This document shows positions 8,074 through 16,253 of a DNA stretch of 64,000 bases, one piece after another (within the stretch, counting starts at the first letter, position 1; each line of letters begins with the position of its first letter). Source of the stretch: Oleisolibacter albus (GTDB taxonomy: Bacteria > Pseudomonadota > Alphaproteobacteria > Azospirillales > Azospirillaceae); contig NZ_QGNJ01000009.1 in the NCBI RefSeq assembly GCF_003336875.1, positions 62,001 to 126,000 on the forward strand. The letters are read 5' to 3'. Position numbers and translations under genes: made by a program. The notes beneath the pieces were generated by a model, which saw only the letters and a program-made list of their open reading frames with translations, did no database searches and was not told the DNA's origin.

Positions 8074-9846
8074 TCAGATGAACTCGGCCTGGCGCAGCAG
8101 ATCGTAGAAGGTGCGCAGCGCCGCCGTCTGTTCCTGCGGCGTGTCGAGGCCGTCCACATATTTGCCGTCGAAATTGGGCTGGCGCAGATGGCCGATGATC
8201 TGGTCGCGCACGATGCGGCGGGCCTTGGGGCTGGCCAGAACGTCGGTGGCGGCGAACTGGATCAGCCGGTTGGCACGGACCCGCAGGCTGGCCTCGGCAT
8301 CGTCCAGCTTCTCGATGACGCGGCTGCCGACGATATAGGCGGCGATACGGTCGTCCAGCCGGTCAGCCAGGGCCTGGCGCACCGTCGGGGGGAAGCCCGA
8401 GGCCAGCAGTGCCCGGTACAGGGCCGCCAGCTGCTGCATCTTCGGCTTCAGCGGCGTCTGCGGCGGCACCAGCCGGTTGACCTCGCCCTGGCGCGCCAGG
8501 ATGTCCTCCGCCCGGAACTGGAGCAGGGCCTGCTCACGTTCCCCCAGGACGGAATCCGACAGCTCGGCCAGATACAGCAACTGGTCGCGCGGCGTCGGCA
8601 GCAGGCCCAGCACCATGTCGATGCCCAGCCGCCGCCCCTCCTGCCCGCCCTGTTCGATGAACCGCAGCGTGCCTTCGGTCAGGGCCTGGGCCGTGGCCGA
8701 GCCGCCCAGGAAGCCGGACGGCCCCAGCAGCCGCGTCAGCAGGGCGGCGAACCGCGCCCGCTGCCCCTCGGCATCGCGGGCCAGCGGCGTGGTCAGCGAC
8801 AGGCTGCGGCGCAGCGACTCCAGCAGCACCATCCGGCTTTCCGGTGCGCTGCCGGCAGCGATCCAGCGGCCGAGCAGGGCGGTGATGGCCGGCGCCGATT
8901 CCCGCGGCAACGGTTCGTAGCTGCCATCCAGCACATCCAGCAGGCGCAGCAGGGCCGTGCCCAGATCGGGCTGCCGTCCCAGCAGATCCTGGATGGTGGC
9001 GGGGAAGCTGAGGGCATCGGCCACCAGACTGTCGATGATCGACAGATGCGCCGCCGGCATGGTCCGGGACGGACTCTGGTCCGCATCGCCCTGGACGGCG
9101 CCGGCGGCCAGATCCAGCAGCCATTCCACCTTGCCCAGCAGCGAGCGGACCTGCACCAGCTCGCGGCACAGCATGACCGTGGCCAGGTAATCGCGCTCGC
9201 CGGGGTCGGCACCGGCCAGCGCCTCCACCCGGTCCATGGCCGCGGCGAAGCCGCCGGCGCGCAGGCTGGGCAGCGGGCGCCGGCTGGCGGCCTCCGCCCG
9301 CCCGCCCAGATCCGACAGGGCGGCATAGATCTGATCGCGCCGGTCGCGCACATCCAGCCCGGCGGCGCGCCCCTGCACACTGGCCACGCGCGAGACGGCG
9401 GTGGGCACCATGCTTTCGAAGTTCATGGCCCGCTTCATCTCACCGGGATGGTGCAGCAGCTCCGATGTGGTCAGGGCCCGCTGCTCCAGATACTGGCGCA
9501 GCATGCGCGAGATGATGGTCCGGCTTTCCAGCGAAAGGTAATCGGCCGGACCGCTGCAGAGCGGCGCCTCCTCCACCGGCCCCACCGTCACCGGCCGGGC
9601 GGTCTGCTGCCGCATCTCGCAGAAGATCACGCTTTCAGACGGCGGCTGGGTCGAACTGCCGGCGAATTCCCGCAGGATCCGGATGCCCTCGCGGCTGGGC
9701 AGCAGGCGGGCGGCCAGCGCCCGCGACTCCTGCTCCGTGGGGCAGATCCCCTCGGTGATCCAATGGTCGGTCTTGTAGCTCTGCACCTCGAAACTGAGAC
9801 GCGGGCCTTTTGGCCCGCCGCCGCCCGCCAGCCCTGCCAGCCGCAT
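8074..9846 (-). CDS. Uncharacterised ~590-residue protein, paralogue of the protein at 33656-35431
   Basis: I do not recognise a domain. The 590-residue protein looks soluble and mostly helical, without signal peptide or membrane segment. Its best landmark is a C-x-GP-x-D-x-LS motif near residues 95-105, followed by a conserved helix with a Q-YLEQ-LTTSELL pattern and a VASVQ segment. The same order recurs in the protein at 33656-35431, along with an IDSL-A stretch in the middle and a C-terminal AR-x6-Q/DQ-I-x2-HL-x-QPNF-like stretch. The ATG at 9846 follows GGGAGGG at a spacing of 5 and gives almost the same length as the paralogue. A good sigma70-type promoter lies at 9916-9943. Confidence 0.85.
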   Translation of the reverse strand: MRLAGLAGGGGPKGPRLSFEVQSYKTDHWITEGICPTEQESRALAARLLPSREGIRILREFAGSSTQPPSESVIFCEMRQQTARPVTVGPVEEAPLCSGPADYLSLESRTIISRMLRQYLEQRALTTSELLHHPGEMKRAMNFESMVPTAVSRVASVQGRAAGLDVRDRRDQIYAALSDLGGRAEAASRRPLPSLRAGGFAAAMDRVEALAGADPGERDYLATVMLCRELVQVRSLLGKVEWLLDLAAGAVQGDADQSPSRTMPAAHLSIIDSLVADALSFPATIQDLLGRQPDLGTALLRLLDVLDGSYEPLPRESAPAITALLGRWIAAGSAPESRMVLLESLRRSLSLTTPLARDAEGQRARFAALLTRLLGPSGFLGGSATAQALTEGTLRFIEQGGQEGRRLGIDMVLGLLPTPRDQLLYLAELSDSVLGEREQALLQFRAEDILARQGEVNRLVPPQTPLKPKMQQLAALYRALLASGFPPTVRQALADRLDDRIAAYIVGSRVIEKLDDAEASLRVRANRLIQFAATDVLASPKARRIVRDQIIGHLRQPNFDGKYVDGLDTPQEQTAALRTFYDLLRQAEFI

Positions 9847-9915
9847 GGAACCCTCCCGGAAAGGCTGCTCCCCCCTTTTGGGTTTGCACACTTTTCCCGC
9901 CAAATTGTCTTGAAT

Positions 9916-9943
9916 TTTGTAGTAACCCGGCTGGCAATGTCAA
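9916..9943 (-). promoter_or_regulatory. Sigma70-type promoter for the 8074-9846 gene
   Basis: On the minus strand, TTGACA (9938-9943) is separated by 16 bases from TACAAA (9916-9921). Both match the primary sigma-factor consensus well. The transcript would start near 9908, leaving a leader of about 60 bases before the ATG at 9846. Confidence 0.55.
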
Positions 9944-9992
9944 CGGTTGGTTATGTCGGTGCGACAGGGGGCGCGGCGGGCGTCTCCCCGGG

Positions 9993-10499
9993 TCAGCGGC
10001 TGGGCCGGCCCTTGGTCCAGGTGGGGTCTGCGGCGAACAGCGGCACGGTGGAGATGGCCATCTTGGCCGACCCTTCCTTCACCTGGCGGCTATAAACCAC
10101 ATAGACCAGCGTGTCGTTGTGCCGGTCATAGATGCGGCGCACGGCGATGGATTTGAACACCAGGCTCTTGCGCTCGGAGAACACCTCTTCGCCGCGCTTT
10201 CCCGTCTCGATGTCGCCGATGACGATGGCGCCGGTCTGGCGGCAGGCGATGGAGGCGTTGGACGGGTCCTCGAACCAGTTGCCCTTCGACAGCCGGTCGA
10301 TCAGCGAGCGGTCGAAATGCACGATATGGCAGGTGACGCCCTGAACCTCGGGGTCCTGAAAGGCCACGACCTTCAGCTCGTTGCCGGTCCAGTCGTTGCT
10401 GAACTCACCCACCTCCTGGTCGGCAAAGGCCGGACCGGCCAGGGTCAGAGCCGCCGCCAGGGCTGCGGCCGGAGCCATGTTGCGCAATGTCAGGGTCAT
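9993..10499 (-). CDS. creA: CreA family secreted protein
   Basis: A 168-residue exported protein of the CreA family (conserved, function not established). The N-terminal signal peptide has a hydrophobic core ending in AGPAFA-DQ near residue 26. The mature part shows the family landmarks: VGEFSNDW, a CHIVHFDRS segment, an internal cysteine in IACRQTG, and the DTLVYVVYS stretch. The ATG at 10499 places the signal peptide correctly; an upstream in-frame start would bury it. It is divergent from the band-7 gene at 10681. Confidence 0.9.
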   Translation of the reverse strand: MTLTLRNMAPAAALAAALTLAGPAFADQEVGEFSNDWTGNELKVVAFQDPEVQGVTCHIVHFDRSLIDRLSKGNWFEDPSNASIACRQTGAIVIGDIETGKRGEEVFSERKSLVFKSIAVRRIYDRHNDTLVYVVYSRQVKEGSAKMAISTVPLFAADPTWTKGRPSR

Positions 10500-10680
10500 C
10501 GGGGCACCGGAAGTGGAGTGTCGGAGGCCGCAGGCTAAATGCTTCCAGCCCCGGCAGGCAATGGATGCCGGGCATCGGCGCCGGCCACCCATCATCGGTT
10601 GCGTACACCGTCCGGTTTTCCTCGCCCGCAGGCACCCCCCATGGGATAATTGCCGCCGCGTCAAACACCGGGAGGGAAGG

Positions 10681-11694
10681 ATGGAGGCTTTCAGCCTGTT
10701 CGTGCTGCTGATCGTGGGCTTCGCCGTACTGCTGGTCCTGGCCGGCGTCAAGACCGTGCCCCAGGGCATGGAGTACACGGTGGAGCGATTCGGGCGCTAT
10801 ACCCATACGCTGCGCCCCGGCCTGCACTTCATCATCCCGGTCGTCGACCGCATCGGCTCCAAGCAGAACATGATGGAGACCGTGCTGGACGTGCCGAGCC
10901 AGGAGGTCATCACCAAGGACAACGCCATGGTGACGGTGGACGGCGTCGTCTTCTACCAGGTGCTGGACGCCGCCCGCGCGGCCTACGAGGTCAACCAGCT
11001 GAAGCTGGCCATCCTGAACCTGACCATGACCAATGTGCGCACAGTCATGGGCAGCATGGACCTGGACGAGCTGCTGTCCCAGCGCGACCGCATCAATGCC
11101 CAGCTGCTGCATGTGGTGGACGATGCCACCCAGCCCTGGGGCGTCAAGGTCACCCGCATCGAGATCCGCGACATCCAGCCGCCGCGCGATCTGGTGGACA
11201 GCATGGCCCGCCAGATGAAGGCCGAGCGCGACCGCCGCGCCCTGATCCTGGAGGCCGAGGGCGCGCGCCAGTCGGCCATCCTCAAGGCCGAAGGCCAGAA
11301 GCAGGCCGCCATCCTGGAGGCCGAGGGCCGGCGCGAGGCCGCCTTCCGCGACTCCGAGGCGCGCGAGCGCGAGGCGGAAGCCGAGGCCGCCGCCACCCGC
11401 ATGGTGTCGGAGGCCATCGCCGGCGGCAATGTGCAGGCCATCAACTACTTCGTGGCCCAGCGCTATCTGGAGAGCCTGACGGCCTTCGCCGCCAGCCCGA
11501 ACCAGAAGATCCTGTTCATGCCGCTGGAGGCGTCCAGCGTCATCGGCGCCCTGGGCGGCATCGCCGAACTGGCCAAGGACGCTTTTCCCGGCAAAGGCCG
11601 CGGCCCCGATGGCGGGCCGGCGGAGCGGACCTCCCGCCCCCGCCCCTCCCCCTGGAGCCAGCCCGCCGGCGGCGGCGGCGAGGCGGGCGGTTGA
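10681..11694 (+). CDS. SPFH/band-7 (stomatin-like) membrane protein, QmcA type
   Basis: A 337-residue stomatin/prohibitin-like protein. One N-terminal transmembrane helix (about 4-24) is followed by the band-7 domain (about 25-200, with VPQG, ERFGRY and the VDGVVFYQV segment), a charged Ala/Glu-rich coiled coil (about 180-255) and a disordered Pro/Gly-rich tail. Such proteins build large membrane scaffolds and usually pair with an NfeD-type protein, as here with the gene at 11765. A strong ribosome-binding site, GGGAGGGAAGG, directly precedes the ATG. Confidence 0.93.
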   Translation: MEAFSLFVLLIVGFAVLLVLAGVKTVPQGMEYTVERFGRYTHTLRPGLHFIIPVVDRIGSKQNMMETVLDVPSQEVITKDNAMVTVDGVVFYQVLDAARAAYEVNQLKLAILNLTMTNVRTVMGSMDLDELLSQRDRINAQLLHVVDDATQPWGVKVTRIEIRDIQPPRDLVDSMARQMKAERDRRALILEAEGARQSAILKAEGQKQAAILEAEGRREAAFRDSEAREREAEAEAAATRMVSEAIAGGNVQAINYFVAQRYLESLTAFAASPNQKILFMPLEASSVIGALGGIAELAKDAFPGKGRGPDGGPAERTSRPRPSPWSQPAGGGGEAGG

Positions 11695-11764
11695 AGGCGG
11701 GGCGGACGGCCGGACGGTGCGCCCCCGTGCGACATGCCCCCTGGGACGGGCATAAGGAGGCTGA

Positions 11765-12220
11765 ATGGATGGCGTGAAACTGGTCTTCTGGCACTGGTGG
11801 GCGCTGGGGCTGGTGCTGGCCGCTGTTGAAGTGGCGGCCCCCGGCGCCTCCTTCCTCTGGCTCGGCCTGGCGGCCGGGCTGGTGGGCACCGTGCTCCTGG
11901 TCTTCCCCGATCTGACCTGGCAGGTGCAGTTCGCCCTGTTCGCGCTGCTGTCGCTGGGTGCCTTCGCCGCCTCGCGGTTTCTGCCACGGCCGCAGCCGGG
12001 CGACACCGACGAGCCCTATCTCAACCGGCGGGCGGAGCAGATGGTCGGCCGCGTGCTGGTGCTGGAAAGCCCCATCGTCAATGGCCGCGGCCGGGCCGTG
12101 GCGGGCGACTCGCTCTGGACCGTGACCGGCCGCGACCTGCCGGCCGGTGTCCCGGTGCGGGTCATCCGCGCCGATGGCGCTCTGTTGCATGTGGAGCCGT
12201 CGGAGATGGTCTCCGCCTAA
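11765..12220 (+). CDS. NfeD family membrane protein
   Basis: A 151-residue short NfeD-like protein: two or three hydrophobic helices (about 8-65) and a C-terminal OB-fold domain (about 85-148) with VGRVLVLESPIVNGRG and a GD-LW-V-G pattern. It is the expected partner of the upstream band-7 protein; the pair is thought to form membrane microdomains. The ATG is preceded by ATAAGGAGG, and it starts 70 bases after the band-7 stop, consistent with an operon. Confidence 0.9.
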   Translation: MDGVKLVFWHWWALGLVLAAVEVAAPGASFLWLGLAAGLVGTVLLVFPDLTWQVQFALFALLSLGAFAASRFLPRPQPGDTDEPYLNRRAEQMVGRVLVLESPIVNGRGRAVAGDSLWTVTGRDLPAGVPVRVIRADGALLHVEPSEMVSA

Positions 12221-12250
12221 GGTCCCCCCGGCTTTGCGGACAGCCGGACC

Positions 12251-12278
12251 CCAGCCGCGGCCGGGCCGCCGCGGCTGG
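12251..12278. terminator. Hairpin between convergent nfeD-like and HRDC genes (possible bidirectional terminator)
   Basis: A perfect 10-base stem with an 8-base loop (CCAGCCGCGG ... CCGCGGCTGG) lies 30 bases after the NfeD stop and 18 bases from the end of the converging gene. There is no T-run on either side, so intrinsic termination is only a possibility. Confidence 0.4.
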
Positions 12279-12296
12279 ACACCCGTCAGACCCCGC

Positions 12297-12713
12297 TCAG
12301 TCGGTCAGGTCTTCCATGGTCTGGCGGACGACACGGACGATGTCGGCGCCGCGCTCACCGACGTTGATGCCCGCGGCACTGGCGATAACCGCCAGCTCGA
12401 TCTCGGTGGTGGGGGCATAGCGCGCGATTTCCGAAACCACGCCCTGGGGCAGGACCTGATCCTTCTCGATGCCCTCGTTCCGGGCCATCTCGGCCCGCCA
12501 GGCATTGATGGCGTCGCTGATGGCCTGCTCGATCTGGGCGCGTTCCTCCTTCCGGCGCAGATCGCGGAAATGGACCAGCACACGCCAGCCGGCATCGGCA
12601 TAGGCGGTGTCGATCCGCTCCACCTCCACGGTACGCAGGAACGAGGCCAGCCGTGCCTCATCCTCGTCGGCAGCGGCATCACGGATAGCGAAGGTGCGGA
12701 TTTCCAGGTTCAT
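12297..12713 (-). CDS. Small HRDC-domain-like protein
   Basis: A 138-residue protein. Residues about 1-60 form a mixed alpha/beta segment (MNLEIRTFAI, then WRVLVHFRDLRR). Residues about 65-135 resemble an HRDC domain, the helical nucleic-acid-binding module at the end of RecQ and RNase D, with the pattern INAWRAEMARNEGI ... VSEIARYAPTTEIEL. No helicase or nuclease is attached. The ATG at 12713 fits the length of the folded core. It is convergent with the NfeD gene. The role is unknown; the HRDC match is by eye. Confidence 0.7.
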   Translation of the reverse strand: MNLEIRTFAIRDAAADEDEARLASFLRTVEVERIDTAYADAGWRVLVHFRDLRRKEERAQIEQAISDAINAWRAEMARNEGIEKDQVLPQGVVSEIARYAPTTEIELAVIASAAGINVGERGADIVRVVRQTMEDLTD

Positions 12714-12964
12714 GCGCGGACCTGCGGTCTGGCTGCCACGGTGCGTCCGGACAGCGGAAGTTGAGCCGGAAAGCCCGGGAACAGACAGGCACCGCATTCT
12801 CCGAAACGCCTGTGCCGGCCGCGACGGCCGCGCGCAGACGACGATCCCTGCCGCCCTGCCCCTGGCTGGACCCCAGTCTGGGGACCAGCCTGACTATACC
12901 GTGTGGAGGCCGGCTCCGCAGCCCCTTACCCGCCTATCCCTCCGCGTAGGCGCGAAAGTGACGG

Positions 12965-13738
12965 TCATTTTCCAGTGAAACTGTAGCGCAGATGCAGGCC
13001 GCCGCCGAGATCGCCGGCCCGCGTGCCCAGCGCGGCCGAGCCATAGGCCTGCACGGACCAGGCATCGCCCAGCGGCGCCGTGCCGTAGAGGACGGCGGTG
13101 CGGTAATCGTCGACGGTGCGGTAAAGGCTCTGGCGGAAGGAGACATAGGCCCCCGCCGACCAGCCCTGGCCCAGATCCTCCCGCAGATCCCGCTGCAACC
13201 CGGCCATGGCGGCGATGGTGTCGCGCATGGGCAGATCGTTGCGCTTGCCGGTCATCCGGTAGCCCAGACTGGCGAAGGGCAGCCACGATTCCAGCCACCA
13301 GGCCAGATCGAGCGTCAGGCCGGCGTCGGCACGGCCGGTGCCCAGCGTGCGCGACGCCGTCGGCAGCTTCAGCTGCGCCGTGGCCGATACGGTCCAGGAC
13401 CCGGGCGTCCACGGCCGCAGCGGCCGTCCCAGCGACAGGGTCAGATCGCCCCAGCCGTCGATATCGTCGCCCCCATCCCCGCGCACCTGCTGGTAGGGCA
13501 CCGATGCCGTCGCCAGCCAATCCCCCTGCTGCCAGGAAGCCGACAGCGGCAGGCTGGCCAGCTTGCGGTCGCCACCCGCCACGGCCTGCCGTTCCACATC
13601 CGCGCCCAGGGACAGGCGGGACAGCCGCCACGGCTCCGCCCGCGCCGGTGCCGCCGGCAGCAGGGCCGGCAGCAGGGCCGGCAGCAGCAGGGCGGCGCGG
13701 CATCGGGCCGGTCGTATCAGAGCAATCCCCGTTCGCAT
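12965..13738 (-). CDS. Outer-membrane beta-barrel protein (transporter-like)
   Basis: A 257-residue exported protein. The signal peptide (1 to about 35) contains a repeated LLPAL block and ends near ARA-EPW. The rest alternates polar and hydrophobic residues as expected for beta-strands: WLATASVPYQQV, LTLSLGRPL, FASLGYRMTG, WSAGAYVSFRQSLYR. It ends with strand HLRYSFTGK, close to the C-terminal aromatic signature of outer-membrane barrels. It may belong to the phenol-degradation MetA-like group of barrels; this is a weak guess. Function is unknown. Confidence 0.72.
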   Translation of the reverse strand: MRTGIALIRPARCRAALLLPALLPALLPAAPARAEPWRLSRLSLGADVERQAVAGGDRKLASLPLSASWQQGDWLATASVPYQQVRGDGGDDIDGWGDLTLSLGRPLRPWTPGSWTVSATAQLKLPTASRTLGTGRADAGLTLDLAWWLESWLPFASLGYRMTGKRNDLPMRDTIAAMAGLQRDLREDLGQGWSAGAYVSFRQSLYRTVDDYRTAVLYGTAPLGDAWSVQAYGSAALGTRAGDLGGGLHLRYSFTGK

Positions 13739-13941
13739 GGGAGGAAGGCTTTAGCCGAAGGGGCGTTGGACGTCGAGGGGGGAGCGATCGGCCGTGCAGC
13801 AAGCATCCGGTGCGCCGGCCCGCAAGGGGCGGAAAGACAGGCCGACGCACCGGCGCCTAACCCGACCCCCCCGGCTCACCAGGGAGCGGATGGGCGGGAT
13901 CGCGGCCGGGGTGGGGTTGGGACTGACCCCGGCTGTGATTT

Positions 13942-13964
13942 CGCGTGGGAATTTTACCCACGCG
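13942..13964. promoter_or_regulatory. Palindrome 1 of a matched pair upstream of the DUF6502 gene
   Basis: Perfect inverted repeat with 8-base arms, CGCGTGGG and CCCACGCG, around an AT-only 7-base centre. Its centre is 33 bases, about three helical turns, from the centre of the second palindrome. This looks like an operator for a dimeric regulator. Confidence 0.5.
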
Positions 13965-13975
13965 GAAAGTCTTAT

Positions 13976-13995
13976 GCGTGGGAAAATCACCCACG
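13976..13995. promoter_or_regulatory. Palindrome 2 of a matched pair upstream of the DUF6502 gene
   Basis: Inverted repeat with the core CGTGGG ... CCCACG around AAAATCA. It shares GTGGGAA and CCCAC with palindrome 1 and lies on the same face of the helix. It is about 110 bases before the GTG start at 14107. Confidence 0.48.
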
Positions 13996-14106
13996 TCAAT
14001 CCGGATTCTCCTTGCCGATGACGGAGGATTCTGTCCACACTCCAGCGGAACCGACGCCCGGCCACCAGGGGTGGCCCGGCCATTCCGGGAATGAGGACCG
14101 ACCGCG

Positions 14107-14988
14107 GTGCAGACTCCGCCGCCTGCCCTGCTTGCCGCCATCGACCGCCTGCTGCGACCGCTGGTGCGGCTGCTAATCGCCCGCGGCATCGGCTTTCCGC
14201 TGCTGATGGACCGGCTGCGCCGTCTCTATGTGGAGGTGGCGGCCAGCGACTTTCCGCTGGACGGCAAGGACCAGACCGTCAGCCGCCTCAGCCTGCTGAC
14301 CGGGGTCCACCGCAAGGAAGTGAAGCGGCTGCGCGAGGCACCGACGACGGAGGCGGAGACGCCGGTGCCGTCGGCATCCCCGGCGGCGCATCTCATCGGC
14401 CTGTGGCTGGCGGGCGGAACCACGGCCGATGGCGATGGCATGCCCCGCCCCCTGCCCCGGCTGGCCGAACCGGACCAGCCCTCGTTCCAGACCCTGGCGG
14501 AAACGGTCAGCCGCGACCTGCGCCCCCGCGCCATCCTGGATGAGCTGGTGCGGCGCGGCATCTGCCGGATCGATGCCGACGACCGCGTGCATCTGGACCC
14601 GTCGGCCATGGTCCCGCAGGACGGCCAGACGGAGAAGCTGCATTATTTCGGAATGAACCTGTACGATCATATGGCGGCCAGCGTGCAGAACCTGATGGGC
14701 GACGGCTCGCCCCAGTTCGACCGCGCCACCTTCTATGACGGGCTGACGGCGGCCGATACCGAACGGCTGCGCACCCTGGCCGCCAGGGCCGGCATGCAGG
14801 CCCTGCTGAAGGTCAACCGCGAGGCCGTGGCCCTGCGCGCCGCCTCCGCCGGGCAGCCCGATGCCGTCTGGCGCATGGCCTTCGGCGCCTATTTCCATCT
14901 GGAACCCATGGGGCTGGCCCCCATGGATCGGGACCCCGTCGCCGGCGGGGCTATCAACACCGGCAAGCCTATGGAGCAGACACCGTGA
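14107..14988 (+). CDS. DUF6502 family protein (putative DNA-binding)
   Basis: A 293-residue protein with the DUF6502 pattern: an N-terminal helical segment LLRPLVRLLIARGIGFPLLMDRLRRLYVEVA, then a helix-turn-helix-like stretch QTVSRLSLLTGVHRKEVKRLRE (about residues 58-80), a variable linker, and a C-terminal domain (about 130-270) with HYFGMNLYDHMAAS. The HTH-like part suggests a regulator, but no target is known. The start is GTG with GAGG about 10 bases upstream. Its TGA overlaps the GTG of the next gene (GTGA), so the two are translationally coupled. Two palindromes lie upstream. Confidence 0.8.
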   Translation: MQTPPPALLAAIDRLLRPLVRLLIARGIGFPLLMDRLRRLYVEVAASDFPLDGKDQTVSRLSLLTGVHRKEVKRLREAPTTEAETPVPSASPAAHLIGLWLAGGTTADGDGMPRPLPRLAEPDQPSFQTLAETVSRDLRPRAILDELVRRGICRIDADDRVHLDPSAMVPQDGQTEKLHYFGMNLYDHMAASVQNLMGDGSPQFDRATFYDGLTAADTERLRTLAARAGMQALLKVNREAVALRAASAGQPDAVWRMAFGAYFHLEPMGLAPMDRDPVAGGAINTGKPMEQTP

Positions 14989-15341
14989 CCACGATCCTTT
15001 CCGCGCGCCGGCCGCTGCTGCTTGCCGGCGCCCTGATCCTGCTGACCGTCCCGGCCCAGGCGGCGCTGACCCGGCATCCCGCCGCGGCACCGGCCGTCAA
15101 GGCCGCCCCCGGCATCGTCCTGGCCCAGAACGGCATGGGCGGCACCGGCATCCAGACCCAGAGCCAGCCCAGCGTGGACCGTCCGGCCCCCGCGACCCAG
15201 CCCCGCCCGCCGGAGACGCCGCAGGCGCCGGTCAGCACCATGGCTCCGCCGAGCCCGCCCGAGCCGATGAGCCAGGGCACCAAGGTGGCGCCGCCGGAGG
15301 TGCCGCAGACGCCGCCGCAGCCGGCGCCCAGCGCACGCTGA
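14985..15341 (+). CDS. Small secreted Pro-rich protein with GMGGTG motif, coupled to the DUF6502 gene
   Basis: A 118-residue protein with a signal peptide (hydrophobic core 10-24, cleavage near AQA-AL), then LAQNGMGGTGIQTQ near residues 46-56 and a long Pro/Ala/Gln-rich disordered tail. The GTG start at 14985 overlaps the preceding stop. From memory, DUF6502 genes are often followed by DUF5666 proteins whose mature N-terminus has a GGTG motif; here the motif is present but the DUF5666 beta-domain is missing, so this may be a shortened relative. Function unknown. A strong terminator follows. Confidence 0.72.
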   Translation: MTTILSARRPLLLAGALILLTVPAQAALTRHPAAAPAVKAAPGIVLAQNGMGGTGIQTQSQPSVDRPAPATQPRPPETPQAPVSTMAPPSPPEPMSQGTKVAPPEVPQTPPQPAPSAR

Positions 15342-15388
15342 GCCTCACCGGCGCTGCCGGTCGCGTGGGACAGCGCACCGGAAACGCC

Positions 15389-15421
15389 AAGGCCCCGGAG
15401 GTCATCCTCCGGGGCCTTTTT
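15389..15421 (+). terminator. Rho-independent terminator after the DUF6502/GGTG pair
   Basis: An 11-base GC-rich stem (15391-15401 with 15406-15416), a TCAT loop and a run of five T (15417-15421), 48 bases after the stop codon. Flanking AA and TT extend the stem by two pairs. Confidence 0.9.
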
Positions 15422-15451
15422 GTCGGGGCGGACCCTGCCGCCGCAGCGATC

Positions 15452-15480
15452 GGTCCCGCTGGGCCCAGCCCAGCGGGACC
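15452..15480 (-). terminator. Hairpin downstream of the SapC gene
   Basis: A perfect 12-base stem with a 5-base loop begins 9 bases after the SapC stop on the minus strand. No T-run follows, so it may stabilise the 3' end rather than terminate on its own. Confidence 0.45.
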
Positions 15481-15488
15481 ATCCGCTC

Positions 15489-16253
15489 TTACTCCGCCGC
15501 GGCGGGGACCTCGCGGTCCTTCATCATGTCGATCAGATTCTGCCAGCGGCCCAGCGACAGCAGGTGGGCATAGACCATGCCGACCCAGTTGCGCTTGCGC
15601 CATTCCAGGAAGACCTCGTCCGGCAGCGCGTTGAACTTCTGCTCGTCGATGACGCGGAAGCCCGACAGCGACAGGCGGCGGTTGCCGGGGGTGACGATGT
15701 CGGCGCGCTGCTCGATCAGCAGGCCGCGCTGCTGCAGCTCGGTGCAGAAGGCCTGGGTGGCCTGGGCGGAATTGTTGAAGGCCATGCAGTAGTTCAGGAT
15801 CTCCTGGCCCTGCGGCGTGGCCTTGCCGTCCTCATACAGCGCCAGTTCGCCATCGGTGCCGACGGTGCCGGCATCCTCTTCCATGGCCAGGATCATGCGC
15901 TTCTCATCCGGCACTTCGATGAGGATGAAGGGATAGCGCTGCACATAGGAGGGGATGGGGAAGCCCTGACGCCAGGTCCCGTCCTCACCGACGAACAGGT
16001 TCTCGTCGGCGCGCAGCCCGACCAGCGCCACCAGACCCGGATTCTCGCCCACCGAGAACACCAGGGGATAGGCGGCCTGCAGGGCCGGCACCTCGTCCAG
16101 CACCACCGGCACGGCATGGGTCTTGGCCGCATAGGCGAAGCTGCGGGCCTGCTTCACCTTCCAGTCCTTGTGCCGCTCGGCATGGACGGGCACCGGATTC
16201 GTGTAGAACAGCGGCAGAGACGCCTGCGCGGCGGAGGAAGCAGTGTCGGTCAT
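15489..16253 (-). CDS. SapC family protein
   Basis: A 254-residue protein of the SapC family (PF07277), named after an S-layer locus of Campylobacter but of unclear function in other bacteria. Features: an N-terminal PLFYTNPVPVHAERH segment, the FVYA/FAYAAKTHAVPV stretch, QGFPIPSYVQRYPFILIEV near the middle and a C-terminal QKFNALPDEVFLEWRKRNWVGMVYAHLLSL. There is no signal peptide. The ATG at 16253 gives the usual length; the ribosome-binding site is weak. It is divergent from a LysR-type gene, which may regulate it. Confidence 0.88.
   Translation of the reverse strand: MTDTASSAAQASLPLFYTNPVPVHAERHKDWKVKQARSFAYAAKTHAVPVVLDEVPALQAAYPLVFSVGENPGLVALVGLRADENLFVGEDGTWRQGFPIPSYVQRYPFILIEVPDEKRMILAMEEDAGTVGTDGELALYEDGKATPQGQEILNYCMAFNNSAQATQAFCTELQQRGLLIEQRADIVTPGNRRLSLSGFRVIDEQKFNALPDEVFLEWRKRNWVGMVYAHLLSLGRWQNLIDMMKDREVPAAAE

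Larger units (their letters stand above)
13739..14106. other. 368-bp divergent intergenic region before the DUF6502 gene
   Basis: No gene can be supported here. It lies between the minus-strand barrel gene (start 13738) and the plus-strand gene with a GTG start at 14107. The half nearer 14107 holds two closely similar palindromes (13942-13964 and 13976-13995) and a short AATCCGGATT palindrome near 14000. No clear -35/-10 pair could be placed. The half nearer the barrel gene looks featureless. Confidence 0.6.
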
